Origin: Halanaerobium hydrogeniformans
GTDB taxonomy: Bacteria > Bacillota > Halanaerobiia > Halanaerobiales > Halanaerobiaceae
Direction of reading: 5' to 3'
Assembly: GCF_000166415.1 (NCBI RefSeq)
Contig: NC_014654.1
Span: 2,170,001 to 2,234,000 of the forward strand
DNA: 64,000 nt
The position numbers and the translations under genes were made by a program. Each line of letters begins with the position of its first letter. The stretch's first letter is position 1. Positions 7,478 to 16,606 of the stretch are shown here, piece after piece. Below the pieces are notes generated by a model. The model did not search any database, was not told the DNA's origin, and saw nothing but the letters and a program-made list of their open reading frames with translations.

Positions 7478-8587
7478 TTAGAATATAACATCTTCTGTTT
7501 CGGCATCAAACACATGAATTTTTCTTAAATCTACTCCTAAACTCATTCTATCTCCAACTTCAGCTGTACTTTCAGCTTCTACCCGCGCAATTAAAGAGTG
7601 ACTTTCTTCAGCAAGATAGAGATATATTTCAGATCCCATTGGTTCTACAACCTCTACTTCAGCTTCAAAAGAATTATCTTCTTCAACTTTAAAGTCATGA
7701 CTTATTGCTGTATCAACAATATCTTCTGGTCTTACTCCAAACACTACATCTTTATTAACATAATCTTTAATCAAATCCTCTTTATCTTCTGGTACCCTAA
7801 TTTTAAATGTACCATCACCATCAATATAAAAAATATCTCCTTCTTTTTTTATTTCTGCATCCATAAAGTTCATAGCAGGTGAGCCAATAAATCCAGCTAC
7901 AAACATATTGTTTGGTTCATTATAGAGAGTCAGCGGATCATCAACCTGCTGAATAAGTCCATCTTTAAGTACTACAATTCTATCCCCCATTGTCATAGCT
8001 TCTGTTTGATCATGGGTAACATAAATCATAGTTGTTTTTAATCTATCATGTAATTTAGAGAGTTCTGTTCTCATCTGAACCCTTAATTTCGCATCAAGAT
8101 TAGAAAGAGGTTCATCCATCAAAAATACCTTTGGTTCACGAACTATTGCTCTTCCAAGTGCTACCCTCTGTCTCTGTCCACCAGATAGTTCTTTTGGTTT
8201 TCTCTTTAATAATTCTTCTATTCCCAAAATATCAGCAGCTTCTTGAACTCTTCTTTCAATTTCTTTTTTAGGAAATTTACGTAGTTTTAAACCAAATGCC
8301 ATATTATCATAAACATTCATATGGGGATAAAGAGCATAGTTCTGAAAAACCATTGCTATATCTCTATCTTTAGGAGCTACATCATTAACAACTTCATCCC
8401 CGATTTCAATTATTCCCTCACTAATTTCTTCTAAACCGGCAATCATTCTTAAAGTTGTAGACTTACCACAACCAGAAGGCCCAACTAATACTAAAAATTC
8501 TTTATCCCTGATTTCTAAACTTTGATCACGAACTGCCACAACATCACCAAAACGCTTATAAACATTTTTTAATGTAACATTTGCCAT
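7478..8587 (-). CDS. sugar ABC transporter ATP-binding protein, UgpC/MsmK/MalK type
   Basis: A 369-residue CUT1-family ATPase. Walker A is [10 protein letters not shown] (about 37-46), the signature is LSGGQRQRVALGRAI, Walker B is VFLMDEPLSNLD, and the switch His is in YVTHDQTEAMT. A C-terminal TOBE/OB region (from about residue 245) is the regulatory part of MalK-type proteins. No permease or binding-protein gene is next to it, so it probably energises several sugar importers encoded elsewhere, as MsmX does in Bacillus. It lies 21 nt after the lacI-family gene and is likely controlled by it. Confidence 0.93.
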   Translation of the reverse strand: MANVTLKNVYKRFGDVVAVRDQSLEIRDKEFLVLVGPSGCGKSTTLRMIAGLEEISEGIIEIGDEVVNDVAPKDRDIAMVFQNYALYPHMNVYDNMAFGLKLRKFPKKEIERRVQEAADILGIEELLKRKPKELSGGQRQRVALGRAIVREPKVFLMDEPLSNLDAKLRVQMRTELSKLHDRLKTTMIYVTHDQTEAMTMGDRIVVLKDGLIQQVDDPLTLYNEPNNMFVAGFIGSPAMNFMDAEIKKEGDIFYIDGDGTFKIRVPEDKEDLIKDYVNKDVVFGVRPEDIVDTAISHDFKVEEDNSFEAEVEVVEPMGSEIYLYLAEESHSLIARVEAESTAEVGDRMSLGVDLRKIHVFDAETEDVIF

Positions 8588-8608
8588 TAAAATTCCTCCT
8601 CATGAAAT

Positions 8609-9619
8609 TTAATTATATTTTGCTAGTGATGAATCTCTAATAATTAAGCTGGGATTTAAAACCTCAATTTTTTTGCTATCCAAATCATCATTGATCAATT
8701 TTAATAAAAAATTAAAAGATTTTTTTGCAAGCTCTTCTAGTGGTTCACTTAAAACTGTTAATGGAGGTTCAATAATAGATGTTAAAATACTATCTCCATA
8801 ACCAATAACCGCAAAATCATCAGGAATAAAGTATCCTCCCATTTTTATTGCCTCAACAAGGCCAATTGTGGTTAATTCTTTAGTTGAGATAAATGCATCA
8901 GGAATAACTTCAGACTCAATAATTTTCAAAAAAGCATTATATCCTGCTTCTCTACTTGAGTCAGTTGAATATATTAAATCTTCTTTTATTTTTAACCCTG
9001 ATTCTTCTAAAGCCTGCAAATACCCATTTGTTTTTTCTTCTTCAACTAGATTATCTTTTGGCCCACTCACCAAAGCTATTTTTTGGTAACCTTCTTTTAG
9101 AAGATGCTTAGCTGCCTGATAAATCCCATTACTGTAATCAGTTAAAACAGTAGTAAAAAAGTTTTCTTCAGCCAGGCGATTAACTAAAACTATAGAATTC
9201 TCATTGCTGAAACTAGCCCTCAAAAGATGGCTGCCAACTAATTTACCTCCAATAAAAATTGCACCATCAACCTGGTTTGACTCCAAAAGACTTAAATATG
9301 TTTTTTCTTTTTCCTGCTGATTATTTGTATTACAGAGTATTATTTGATAATTAACATTTTCTGCAGCTTTTTCGAGATATTTAACTATCTCTATATTGCC
9401 AGGACTATCCATTTCAGAAAGAACCACAGCAATCATATTTGTTTTTTTAGCAGCCAAACCTCTAGCCAGCTGATTTGGTCGATAATTATGTTCTTTAGCA
9501 ATTTTCAATATCTTAAGTTTAGTCTCTTTGCCCACTCCTTTTTTGTCATTTAAAGCTCTGGAAACAGTAGACTCTGCAACTCCAGCCATTCTGGCAATAT
9601 CTTTTAAAGTTATCTGCAT
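8609..9619 (-). CDS. LacI-family transcriptional regulator
   Basis: A 336-residue sugar-responsive repressor. The N-terminus (MQITLKDIARMAGVAESTVSRALNDKKGVG) holds the LacI helix-turn-helix and hinge; the rest is a periplasmic-binding-protein-like effector domain. I place the start at the ATG 9619, 8 nt after GGAGGG; a start five codons upstream would overlap that ribosome site. A perfect 14-bp palindrome of LacI operator type lies 19 nt upstream of this start, so self-regulation is likely. Neighbours (shared sugar ATPase, beta-phosphoglucomutase) suggest a disaccharide effector, possibly trehalose- or maltose-like. Confidence 0.92.
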   Translation of the reverse strand: MQITLKDIARMAGVAESTVSRALNDKKGVGKETKLKILKIAKEHNYRPNQLARGLAAKKTNMIAVVLSEMDSPGNIEIVKYLEKAAENVNYQIILCNTNNQQEKEKTYLSLLESNQVDGAIFIGGKLVGSHLLRASFSNENSIVLVNRLAEENFFTTVLTDYSNGIYQAAKHLLKEGYQKIALVSGPKDNLVEEEKTNGYLQALEESGLKIKEDLIYSTDSSREAGYNAFLKIIESEVIPDAFISTKELTTIGLVEAIKMGGYFIPDDFAVIGYGDSILTSIIEPPLTVLSEPLEELAKKSFNFLLKLINDDLDSKKIEVLNPSLIIRDSSLAKYN

Positions 9620-9637
9620 CAATTGACCCTCCATTTA

Positions 9638-9651
9638 CGCAAGCGCTTGCG
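9638..9651. promoter_or_regulatory. LacI-type operator palindrome
   Basis: CGCAAGCGCTTGCG is a perfect 14-bp palindrome with the central CG and the GCAAGCGCTTGC core typical of LacI/CcpA-family operators. It lies directly before the ribosome site of the LacI-family gene, where bound repressor would block the transcript. Confidence 0.8.
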
Positions 9652-9668
9652 AAAACTTGTAGAAAAAA

Positions 9669-9715
9669 AAGAATCTGTAAAATAGACTCTATAAATACTA
9701 TTCAATACAGATCCT
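9669..9715 (-). terminator. terminator after pgmB
   Basis: On the minus strand an imperfect long hairpin (GGATCTGTATTGAATAG against CTATTTTACAGATTC) is followed directly by a run of eight T. It separates the pgmB unit from the lacI-family gene. Confidence 0.7.
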
Positions 9716-9742
9716 TTTTCTCCTGCTTTTTTTAGAAAAAAT

Positions 9743-10393
9743 TTATATTTTCTCTAATATTTCTTCAAAATCAATTTCCTTTACAGTAGAAAAAACTAGA
9801 TGTGCTTTACCTACTCTATCATCAGGTCCAACTCCAATAGCTATCATATTTGCAGCTAAAGCAGCTTCTACACCAGATTCAGCGTCTTCTAAAACAACAC
9901 ATTCCTCAGCTTTCACACCGAGTTTTTCTGCTGTATGCAAAAATAAATCTGGAGCAGGTTTAGCATTTTCAACACTATTGCCATCTGAAATTGTATCAAA
10001 TAAATCTGAAATTTTCAGGTTCTTTAATACTTTTCTTGCATTTCGACTTGAAGAAGCTACAGCTATTTTGAATCCCTGTTCTTTAAGATCAATTATTTTG
10101 CTCTCCATATCATCAAGAATATCATCTTTAGATATCTTCTTTAAATACTTCTGATAATAATTGTTTTTTCGATCAGTCATCTCTTTTTTTACATCTTCGG
10201 GTAATTCCTTGCCATCAAGAATTATTTCTAAAGAATCCATTCTTGAAACACCCCGCAGCTGTTCATTAATTTCGCGATTAAAATACAATCCTTCTTCATC
10301 AGCAAGTTTCTGCCAACTTTTATAGTGATATTCAGCTGTGTCTGTGATAACCCCATCAAGATCAAAAATAAAAGCTTTGATATCTTTTGACAT
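9743..10393 (-). CDS. pgmB: beta-phosphoglucomutase, HAD family
   Basis: A 216-residue HAD hydrolase-superfamily protein. Motif I is FDLDGVITDTAEYHYKSW, where the first Asp is the phosphorylated nucleophile and the second the acid/base. Motif II is VASSSRNA and the acidic motif is VLEDAESGVEAA. The cap has QLRGVSRMDSLE, the signature of beta-phosphoglucomutases. These convert beta-glucose 1-phosphate to glucose 6-phosphate after phosphorolysis of maltose, trehalose or kojibiose. No disaccharide phosphorylase gene is in the window. The gene follows the 2H phosphoesterase by 25 nt. Confidence 0.9.
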   Translation of the reverse strand: MSKDIKAFIFDLDGVITDTAEYHYKSWQKLADEEGLYFNREINEQLRGVSRMDSLEIILDGKELPEDVKKEMTDRKNNYYQKYLKKISKDDILDDMESKIIDLKEQGFKIAVASSSRNARKVLKNLKISDLFDTISDGNSVENAKPAPDLFLHTAEKLGVKAEECVVLEDAESGVEAALAANMIAIGVGPDDRVGKAHLVFSTVKEIDFEEILEKI

Positions 10394-10418
10394 ATTTAAT
10401 CTCCCCTATATTATAAGT

Positions 10419-10997
10419 TTAGGCTCCCAATTCAAAACTGGCAATTATTTTTTCAACCGGATCTAATGTTGGTCGCCAGATTTCTAATTGTTCTGCATAT
10501 GCAGACAAAGGTCTTGACATCCCTTCCATAAACAAACATATCTCGGTTAATTCATCCATAGGAATTGGATTTTCAGCAAATATATTACTTACAATAGTAA
10601 TGTGAAACATCCATTCTTCATAATTTTCTATAGTAGAAATATTTTTTTCACTCAACTCTCGATGAATTGCTCTGGCAAATTTACTGAGTGATGGTGTTTC
10701 ATTTACTTCAAGTACTAATTGGTGTTGACCAGAAAATTTTATACAGCTAAAACGATCAACCTCAATTTCTATCTCCCCAAATTCTTTTGCCTTATTTTGT
10801 AATATCTCTTCTGCTAGTTCTGCTTTATTTTTATCAATTCTATCGATAGTTATATGCAGTTGAGGATAGATCTGATCAGGATAAAGATTATAGTGTTCTG
10901 ATACTATTTTTTGAACCTGAGCTGCAGTTTCTACCAGCTCCTGCCCCGGTATTAAAACCAAAAAATACTCTTTATCTAGTTCAGCTGCTTTAATCAT
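10419..10997 (-). CDS. 2H phosphoesterase (2'-5' RNA ligase-like)
   Basis: A 192-residue protein with the two HxT motifs that define the 2H phosphoesterase superfamily: His48-Ile-Thr50 (LHITID) and His132-Ile-Thr134 (FHITIV). Members such as LigT and YjcG act on 2',5'- or cyclic phosphodiesters; the substrate here is unknown. The ATG at 10997 overlaps the stop of the ABC ATPase gene (ATGA), so the two are translationally coupled although their functions have no obvious link. Confidence 0.8.
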   Translation of the reverse strand: MIKAAELDKEYFLVLIPGQELVETAAQVQKIVSEHYNLYPDQIYPQLHITIDRIDKNKAELAEEILQNKAKEFGEIEIEVDRFSCIKFSGQHQLVLEVNETPSLSKFARAIHRELSEKNISTIENYEEWMFHITIVSNIFAENPIPMDELTEICLFMEGMSRPLSAYAEQLEIWRPTLDPVEKIIASFELGA

Positions 10998-12280
10998 AAT
11001 TCACGCCCCATCTCTGACTTCTCAAGCCTTTTAATTTCTGAAAATAAATTTTCTTTTTTCTCAAGCAAATAAATATTTTCTGTTTCTAATAATTTATTCC
11101 AGATAAATTTAGCTTTCCCTTTAGTATAATCTCTTTTTTCTATTTCAATATTATTAAATAAAATTTTCTTCTTGTTTGGAAATTCTTCTAATACTTTAAG
11201 ATTTGCTAAATTACCATTTCCAAAAGGCAAGTTAGTTAAAATTATTAAATCAGCTTTAGAAATCATCTCTTTATTTTCTCTAACTTCTTCTTCAGTAATA
11301 TTTTCAAAAGGATCAGCCTCAGCCATCTCCAGACCAAGTTCTCTGGCAAGCTGCCAGTCTGCATCTCCAATATTTAGAACCCCGAGAGTTATTTGATAAC
11401 CTAAACTAAGTAAATCAGACAAAAAATTCTTAGTTGTTCCTCCACCTGCAATAATATGGATTTTAAAATCTTTATTATTTTTATTTTCCTGTAAACTAGC
11501 TGCAGGAATCAGGGTAATAAAAGGACGATTTGAAAGCGGATTTTTTTTGATTAGTACTTCCGTATTATAAACTTCTTTAATATTGCTTTTTGTTAAAACC
11601 TCTTCTGCTGAACCTGAGGCAAATATTATGCCATCTTTAATCAATAGTAATTTTTCACAATATTGAGCAGTTAAATTCAAATCATGAGAAACAGTAATAA
11701 TGGTTAATTTGAGATTTTTATTTAAATATTTTAAAAGATCATAAATTTCTCCCTGATAATTAATATCTAAACTGGATGTAGGTTCATCTAAAAGCAAAAC
11801 CTCTGGCTTCTGAGCAAGGGCTCTGGCAATAATAACCCTTTGTCTTTCACCACCTGAAAGTGCATTAATATTTTTTTCTTTAAGTTTTAATGTATCAGTC
11901 ACCTGCATAACTTCACGAACTATTTCTTTATCTTCATTACTTGTTCGGGACCACCTTTTTTGGTATGGATGCCTACCCATCATAATAATATCATAAACAT
12001 TAAAATTAAAGTTAACCTGGCTATCTTGAGGTACAACAGCTAATTTTTTAGCAAGTTTTACTGAAGAATATTCTGCTAGTACTTTATTATCTAGATAAAC
12101 ACTACCACTATCTGCTTTTAAACTTCGGCTTAGATTTTTTAAAAGAGTTGATTTGCCTGAACCGTTCGGTCCAATTATCCCAATAAAATCTCCCTTATAA
12201 AAATCAAGATCTATTCCTTTTAATATGTTTTTTTTATCATAACTAAATTTTAGTTTCTCAGTTTTAATCATTAAACTCAC
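10994..12280 (-). CDS. BtuD/FecE-type ABC transporter ATP-binding protein with C-terminal extension
   Basis: The N-terminal 250 or so residues are an importer ATPase of the iron-siderophore/cobalamin/haem group: Walker A GPNGSGKSTL, signature LSGGERQRVIIARAL, Walker B VLLLDEPTSSLD, switch His in TVSHDLN. About 165 further residues form a Rossmann-like extension (IHIIAGGGTTKNFLSDLL... LGVLNIGDADWQLAREL...) not present in BtuD. The likely start is the GTG at 12280, whose GTGA overlaps the permease stop and which follows AAAGGA; the TTG at 12283 and ATG at 12271 are less well spaced. The transported ligand is not evident. Confidence 0.87.
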   Translation of the reverse strand: MSLMIKTEKLKFSYDKKNILKGIDLDFYKGDFIGIIGPNGSGKSTLLKNLSRSLKADSGSVYLDNKVLAEYSSVKLAKKLAVVPQDSQVNFNFNVYDIIMMGRHPYQKRWSRTSNEDKEIVREVMQVTDTLKLKEKNINALSGGERQRVIIARALAQKPEVLLLDEPTSSLDINYQGEIYDLLKYLNKNLKLTIITVSHDLNLTAQYCEKLLLIKDGIIFASGSAEEVLTKSNIKEVYNTEVLIKKNPLSNRPFITLIPAASLQENKNNKDFKIHIIAGGGTTKNFLSDLLSLGYQITLGVLNIGDADWQLARELGLEMAEADPFENITEEEVRENKEMISKADLIILTNLPFGNGNLANLKVLEEFPNKKKILFNNIEIEKRDYTKGKAKFIWNKLLETENIYLLEKKENLFSEIKRLEKSEMGREL

Positions 12281-13290
12281 CAAATATCCTTTGTTTTTCT
12301 GCGTAATAAATAAATAAAATATGGTCCACCTACCAGAGCTGTTATAATTCCAACTGGTAGTTCAAGTGGAGCCATTATTGTTCTTGCTAAACTATCTGTA
12401 ATCAGTAAAAAAGCTCCTCCTAATAAAATTGCTAAAGGCATTAACTTCCTATGGTCAGGCCCAATAATCATCCTTGCAATATGTGGAACAACTAAACCAA
12501 TAAAACCAATACTACCACTTACAGATACAACAGAAGCTGTTATTAATGAGGCAGCACCAAGCAAAATAATTTTAACTTTTTCTACATTAACTCCTAAATG
12601 GCCAGCACTTTCTTCTCCCAGGAGAATTATATTTAAATCTTTTAGATAATAAATAATAATTATCATACCAATTATAAAATAAGGTAAAATCATCTTAATT
12701 GCAGCCCAATCACTACCTGCAAGGCTTCCCATTAACCAGTAAACGATTTGTTGAAGATTTTCAGTTCTAATAACCATTAAAAATGACATAACAGAATTCA
12801 AAATAAAACTGACTGCAACTCCAGCAAGCAAAAAAGTTAAAACAGGTAATTTATTACCTACCTTTGCTAAATTATAAACTAAAATCACAGTTAATAATGC
12901 TCCTAGAAAAGCAAAAGCTGGAATCGAGCTAAAATTCCAAAAGACTATTTCTATTCCCAAAAGCAAAGCAAGCATTACTCCAGTACCTGCTCCAGCAGAA
13001 ATACCAATTATATATGGATCAACCATTGGATTTCTAATCACACCCTGAAAAACTGTACCTGCAGCAGCTAAACCTGCCCCTACAATAAATGATAAAATAA
13101 TTCTTGGCAGTCTAATCTCTGATAATATTATGGTGCTTGTCCTTGAAATTTCTTGAGTCCCAGAAAGAAAAGCAAAAACATCAGCAGGTGGGATATAACT
13201 CGAGCCAAGAAGTAAAGAAATTATTCCTAATGCTAAAACTATTAATATTGTAACTATATATATTAATGATATCTTATATTTTTTATCCAT
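12277..13290 (-). CDS. FecCD/BtuC-family ABC transporter permease
   Basis: A 337-residue polytopic protein with about ten hydrophobic helices. It carries family motifs VGAGLAAAGTVFQGVIRNPMVDPYIIGISAGAGTG near the N-terminal third and VSGSIGFIGLVVPHIARMIIGPDHRKLMP, the coupling-helix region, near the C-terminus. It forms the membrane channel for iron-siderophore, haem or cobalamin import with the overlapping ATPase gene. No substrate-binding protein gene adjoins it. The ATG at 13290 has no well-placed Shine-Dalgarno; an AAAGGA lies about 23 nt upstream with a small hairpin between. Confidence 0.92.
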   Translation of the reverse strand: MDKKYKISLIYIVTILIVLALGIISLLLGSSYIPPADVFAFLSGTQEISRTSTIILSEIRLPRIILSFIVGAGLAAAGTVFQGVIRNPMVDPYIIGISAGAGTGVMLALLLGIEIVFWNFSSIPAFAFLGALLTVILVYNLAKVGNKLPVLTFLLAGVAVSFILNSVMSFLMVIRTENLQQIVYWLMGSLAGSDWAAIKMILPYFIIGMIIIIYYLKDLNIILLGEESAGHLGVNVEKVKIILLGAASLITASVVSVSGSIGFIGLVVPHIARMIIGPDHRKLMPLAILLGGAFLLITDSLARTIMAPLELPVGIITALVGGPYFIYLLRRKTKDIW

Positions 13291-13396
13291 TATATCATTC
13301 GCTAAAGCGAAATCCTTTCCTAAAATTTTGTCTTATATAAATATATCATACTTTAGCCTTAATATCTAACTTAAGAAAACAAAGCAGCAAAAACAA

Positions 13397-13459
13397 ACCC
13401 CTTTTAGAATTATTTGGTTAAATGTTTAATAATTTAACAAAAATTTATTAAAAGGGGTT
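13397..13459 (-). terminator. terminator after the DUF1015 gene
   Basis: Read on the minus strand, AACCCCTTTTA pairs with TAAAAGGGGTT across an A/T-rich loop of about 40 nt and is followed by TGTTTTTG. The large loop makes it less certain than a short hairpin. Confidence 0.6.
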
Positions 13460-13487
13460 AATGATTTTATTTAGTTTTTAGGGCTCA

Positions 13488-14771
13488 TTACTTTTTGATC
13501 GATAGTTTATTAATCACAAGTCCAGTCAATAATTTAGGATAAAAATCAGTTGATTTCTGGGGCATTTTTTCTCCTAAATCTGCAATCTCTTTAACTTCTT
13601 TTACAGAAGTAGAGTTTAAGATAAAAGCTGCTTGATAATCTTTTTCTGCTAATGCTTTTAAAGCTTGATCTCTATATCTAATATAATCAAGATTAGTCTT
13701 AGCAGCTAAAGCTTTTTCATCAATACCTAAGTATTTTTCCAGAATTAATTTATGCAGTATACTAACATCTAACTCAGCATATTCTTTTGAAAAATCACCC
13801 TGGATTTCTTCTAAAATGTCCTCGTTTTTAAACTCAAAACCTCTATAAGTTCCTTCCTCAGCTGCTTTAAATCCAAAAACAGTTTTTTCTTTATTGTCAT
13901 CTAAGAAATCATATAATTCTTCTTTATTGTTAAAATCGTAAATTCCAAAATCCTCGGCTGCTCGTTCTAAAAAAGATTCCAAATTAAAATTTTCAATTCC
14001 ATATAATAATCTATGAGTAGGTAAGACTTTTAAACCTGGATCATCCATATTAATAAAGGTCATTAAACGATTATTAAAACTTTCAACTCCATCTGCTTTC
14101 CAACCCTTTTCTTTACATTCATACTGAAAATTTAAAGCAGTTTGATAGCGGTGATGTCCATCAGCAATATAAAGATTTTTATCTTTCATTTTAGAACTAA
14201 CTTGATCTACTATTTTAGGATCTGTTATATGCCAAACTTTATGTAAGTTATGATCTTCATCACTGACCTCTATTAAAGGTTCATTTTGCATTATTTCAGT
14301 AAAAAGATTATTTATTTCATTTTTTTCATCTGCATATAACATAAATATATGACCAAAGTTAGCCTCAGTGGCCCTTATTAGATTTAATCTATCAGCCTTA
14401 GGGCCTTCCATGGTGTTTTCATGAGCTTTAACACCTTCACCAGATTCTAATTTCCCTAAACCTATAAAACCACGTCTAACAAACTTTTTACCCTCAACAA
14501 CATATTCCTGTGTATAAAGATAGAATCCTGCTTCTTCATCACGAATTAAGACATTGTTATTTAACCAATTATCCAATTTTTCTGCTGCACTTTGATAGCG
14601 ATTTTCTTCTTTACCTAAAATTAACCTTACAATATTATAGGGACTTTTCTCATAATATTCTGCCTGCAGCTCAGCATTAATTTTATCATAAGGCTGAGTT
14701 ACAACATTATTTAGATCATCAACTTTTTCCGGATTATAACGGTAACCTCTAAATGGAAAAACATCTGCCAT
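13488..14771 (-). CDS. DUF1015 family protein
   Basis: A 427-residue soluble protein of the DUF1015 family. The start at 14771 is chosen because AAAGGAG lies 9 nt upstream; the upstream ATG at 14780 directly abuts that site. Visible conserved elements are ADVFPFRGYRYNP at the N-terminus, HENTMEGPKADRL (about 117-129) and IADGHHRYQTAL (about 202-213). The function is not established. The DGHHRY motif resembles the ParB/Srx-like free serine kinases, and the divergent neighbour is serA, so a role in serine metabolism is a reasonable guess, not a finding. It has its own promoter facing away from serA. Confidence 0.85.
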   Translation of the reverse strand: MADVFPFRGYRYNPEKVDDLNNVVTQPYDKINAELQAEYYEKSPYNIVRLILGKEENRYQSAAEKLDNWLNNNVLIRDEEAGFYLYTQEYVVEGKKFVRRGFIGLGKLESGEGVKAHENTMEGPKADRLNLIRATEANFGHIFMLYADEKNEINNLFTEIMQNEPLIEVSDEDHNLHKVWHITDPKIVDQVSSKMKDKNLYIADGHHRYQTALNFQYECKEKGWKADGVESFNNRLMTFINMDDPGLKVLPTHRLLYGIENFNLESFLERAAEDFGIYDFNNKEELYDFLDDNKEKTVFGFKAAEEGTYRGFEFKNEDILEEIQGDFSKEYAELDVSILHKLILEKYLGIDEKALAAKTNLDYIRYRDQALKALAEKDYQAAFILNSTSVKEVKEIADLGEKMPQKSTDFYPKLLTGLVINKLSIKK

Positions 14772-14792
14772 ATATATCATCTCCTTTTGTTT

Positions 14793-14821
14793 ATTATATA
14801 TTTTAAATCAACTAACAGCAA
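14793..14821 (-). promoter_or_regulatory. promoter of the DUF1015 gene
   Basis: On the minus strand TTGCTG (14816-14821), a 17-nt spacer and TATAAT (14793-14798) stand 21 nt before the start codon. Confidence 0.6.
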
Positions 14822-14903
14822 GTCTATTTTACTGCTTTTAAATATTAAAAATATACAGAAAATATTTTATATTTTGTGAATAGTATCAGATTAAATTTTT
14901 AAC

Positions 14904-14932
14904 TTGCTTTATTAATCACAATCCTATATAAT
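14904..14932 (+). promoter_or_regulatory. sigma-A promoter of serA
   Basis: TTGCTT (14904-14909), a 17-nt spacer and a perfect TATAAT (14927-14932) lie 44 nt before the serA start codon. The leader is too short for a riboswitch. Confidence 0.75.
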
Positions 14933-14975
14933 TAAAAAAAAATTAGCAGTTCGAAGAGAGAAGGAGTGGTAATAA

Positions 14976-16580
14976 GTGTATAAGGTTTTAGTCAGTGATA
15001 ATATTTCTCAAAAAGGAATTGATATTTTAGAAGAAGCTGGAATGGAAGTTGATTTTAAGCCTGAACAAAGTAGAAATGATTTTTTAGAAAATATTGCAGA
15101 ATATGATGGAATTATTGTCCGCAGTATGACCCAACTTGATAAGGAAGCTTTGTCAAAAGCAAAAAGTTTAAAAGTTATTGGAAGAGCTGGTACTGGTTAT
15201 GACAATATTGATCTTGATGAAGCAACCAAAAAAGGAATTTTTGTTTTCAATACTCCAACTGGAAACACTATCTCTGCTGTAGAACATACTTTAGGTCTCA
15301 TGTTAGCTCTTGCCCGTAATATACCACAAGCAAACCAGGCATTACATAATGATATCTGGGATAGAAAAAAATATCAAGGTGTAGAAATCAAAGGCAAAAC
15401 ATTAGGTATTATAGGCTTAGGTCGTATCGGAAGTAGGGTTGCCAAAAGGGCTCAAAGTTTTGGTATGAATGTTATAGCTAATGATCCTTATCTTGCTCCT
15501 GAAAAAGCTGAAAATATTAATGTACCTTTAAAATCATTTGAAGAGGTTATTAAACAATCAGATTATATTAGTCTGCATACTCCATTAACAGACGAAACCT
15601 ATCACATTTTAAGCCATAAAGAGTTTGCAATGATGAATCCGAGCACCAGAGTAATCAACTGTGCTCGCGGACAAAATATTGATACTGAAGCTTTGGCACA
15701 AGCTATAAAAAATAATAAAATCGCTGGAGCAGCAATTGATGTACATGAAGAAGAACCGGTAAAAGCAAGCAATAATCCTTTATTAAAATATCCTGACCAA
15801 GTAATTATGACCTGCCATCTTGGTGGTACTACTACTGAAGCTATGGATAATGTTGCCATTATGGCTGCAGAAGAAGTTGTATCTGTCTTAAAAAATAATT
15901 TACCTGAATCTCCTTTAAATATTCCTGCTATGGATCCTCAGGAATTTATTAAAGCCAAGCCATATATAACTTTAGTTACTAAATTGGGTAATTTTATGGC
16001 AAAATGGAAAGGGCATCATAGAATCAAAAGCATTGAAGTCGAATATGCTGGAGAGGTTAATAATTATAGTCATAAACCTATGACTTTAAGTCTGGTTAAA
16101 TCAGTTTTAGAACCTATTCTTGATGATAGAATTAACTTAGTTAATGCCATGCATATTGCTGAAGAAAGAGGTATTAATGTTACAGAAAGCCAAACTCAAC
16201 ACAAAGGTGAACTTAACAATATAATAACAGTTAAATTAAACACTAATAAAGGTAAATATAGTCTAGCTGGAACTTACTTACCGATTGGGTTTAGAGTAAT
16301 TGAAATTAATGGTTTAAGAATAGATTTAGACTTATCTGGAGAATTTATTATTGTTACCTACCAAGATAAACCAGGAGTAATAGGAAAAATTGGTACTTCA
16401 CTTGGTGAAGAAAACATAAATATCGCTAATATGCAGGTTGGAAGGCAAACTGCAGGTGGAGAAGCAGTAATGTTAATGCAAATAGATTCTAAACCATCTC
16501 CAGAAACAATGAAAAAAATCAAAAATCATCTTGATGATTTAAATACAAATGTTAAAGATTTAAGTTATATTGAAATGTAA
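14976..16580 (+). CDS. serA: D-3-phosphoglycerate dehydrogenase
   Basis: A 534-residue long-form SerA, the first enzyme of serine synthesis (3-phosphoglycerate to 3-phosphohydroxypyruvate with NAD). The order is an N-terminal substrate domain, an NAD-binding domain with GIIGLGRIGSRVA, the catalytic Arg in NCARGQNID and the His in HLGGTTTEA, then an intervening domain and a C-terminal ACT domain (IIVTYQDKPGVIGKIGTSLGEENINIANMQVGR) that usually senses serine. It starts with GTG, 9 nt after AAGGAG. It is monocistronic, with a strong terminator, and converges on a class-V aminotransferase gene that could supply the next step. Confidence 0.95.
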   Translation: MYKVLVSDNISQKGIDILEEAGMEVDFKPEQSRNDFLENIAEYDGIIVRSMTQLDKEALSKAKSLKVIGRAGTGYDNIDLDEATKKGIFVFNTPTGNTISAVEHTLGLMLALARNIPQANQALHNDIWDRKKYQGVEIKGKTLGIIGLGRIGSRVAKRAQSFGMNVIANDPYLAPEKAENINVPLKSFEEVIKQSDYISLHTPLTDETYHILSHKEFAMMNPSTRVINCARGQNIDTEALAQAIKNNKIAGAAIDVHEEEPVKASNNPLLKYPDQVIMTCHLGGTTTEAMDNVAIMAAEEVVSVLKNNLPESPLNIPAMDPQEFIKAKPYITLVTKLGNFMAKWKGHHRIKSIEVEYAGEVNNYSHKPMTLSLVKSVLEPILDDRINLVNAMHIAEERGINVTESQTQHKGELNNIITVKLNTNKGKYSLAGTYLPIGFRVIEINGLRIDLDLSGEFIIVTYQDKPGVIGKIGTSLGEENINIANMQVGRQTAGGEAVMLMQIDSKPSPETMKKIKNHLDDLNTNVKDLSYIEM

Positions 16581-16606
16581 ATTAATTTAAAATCTTTTAA
16601 TGTTTT

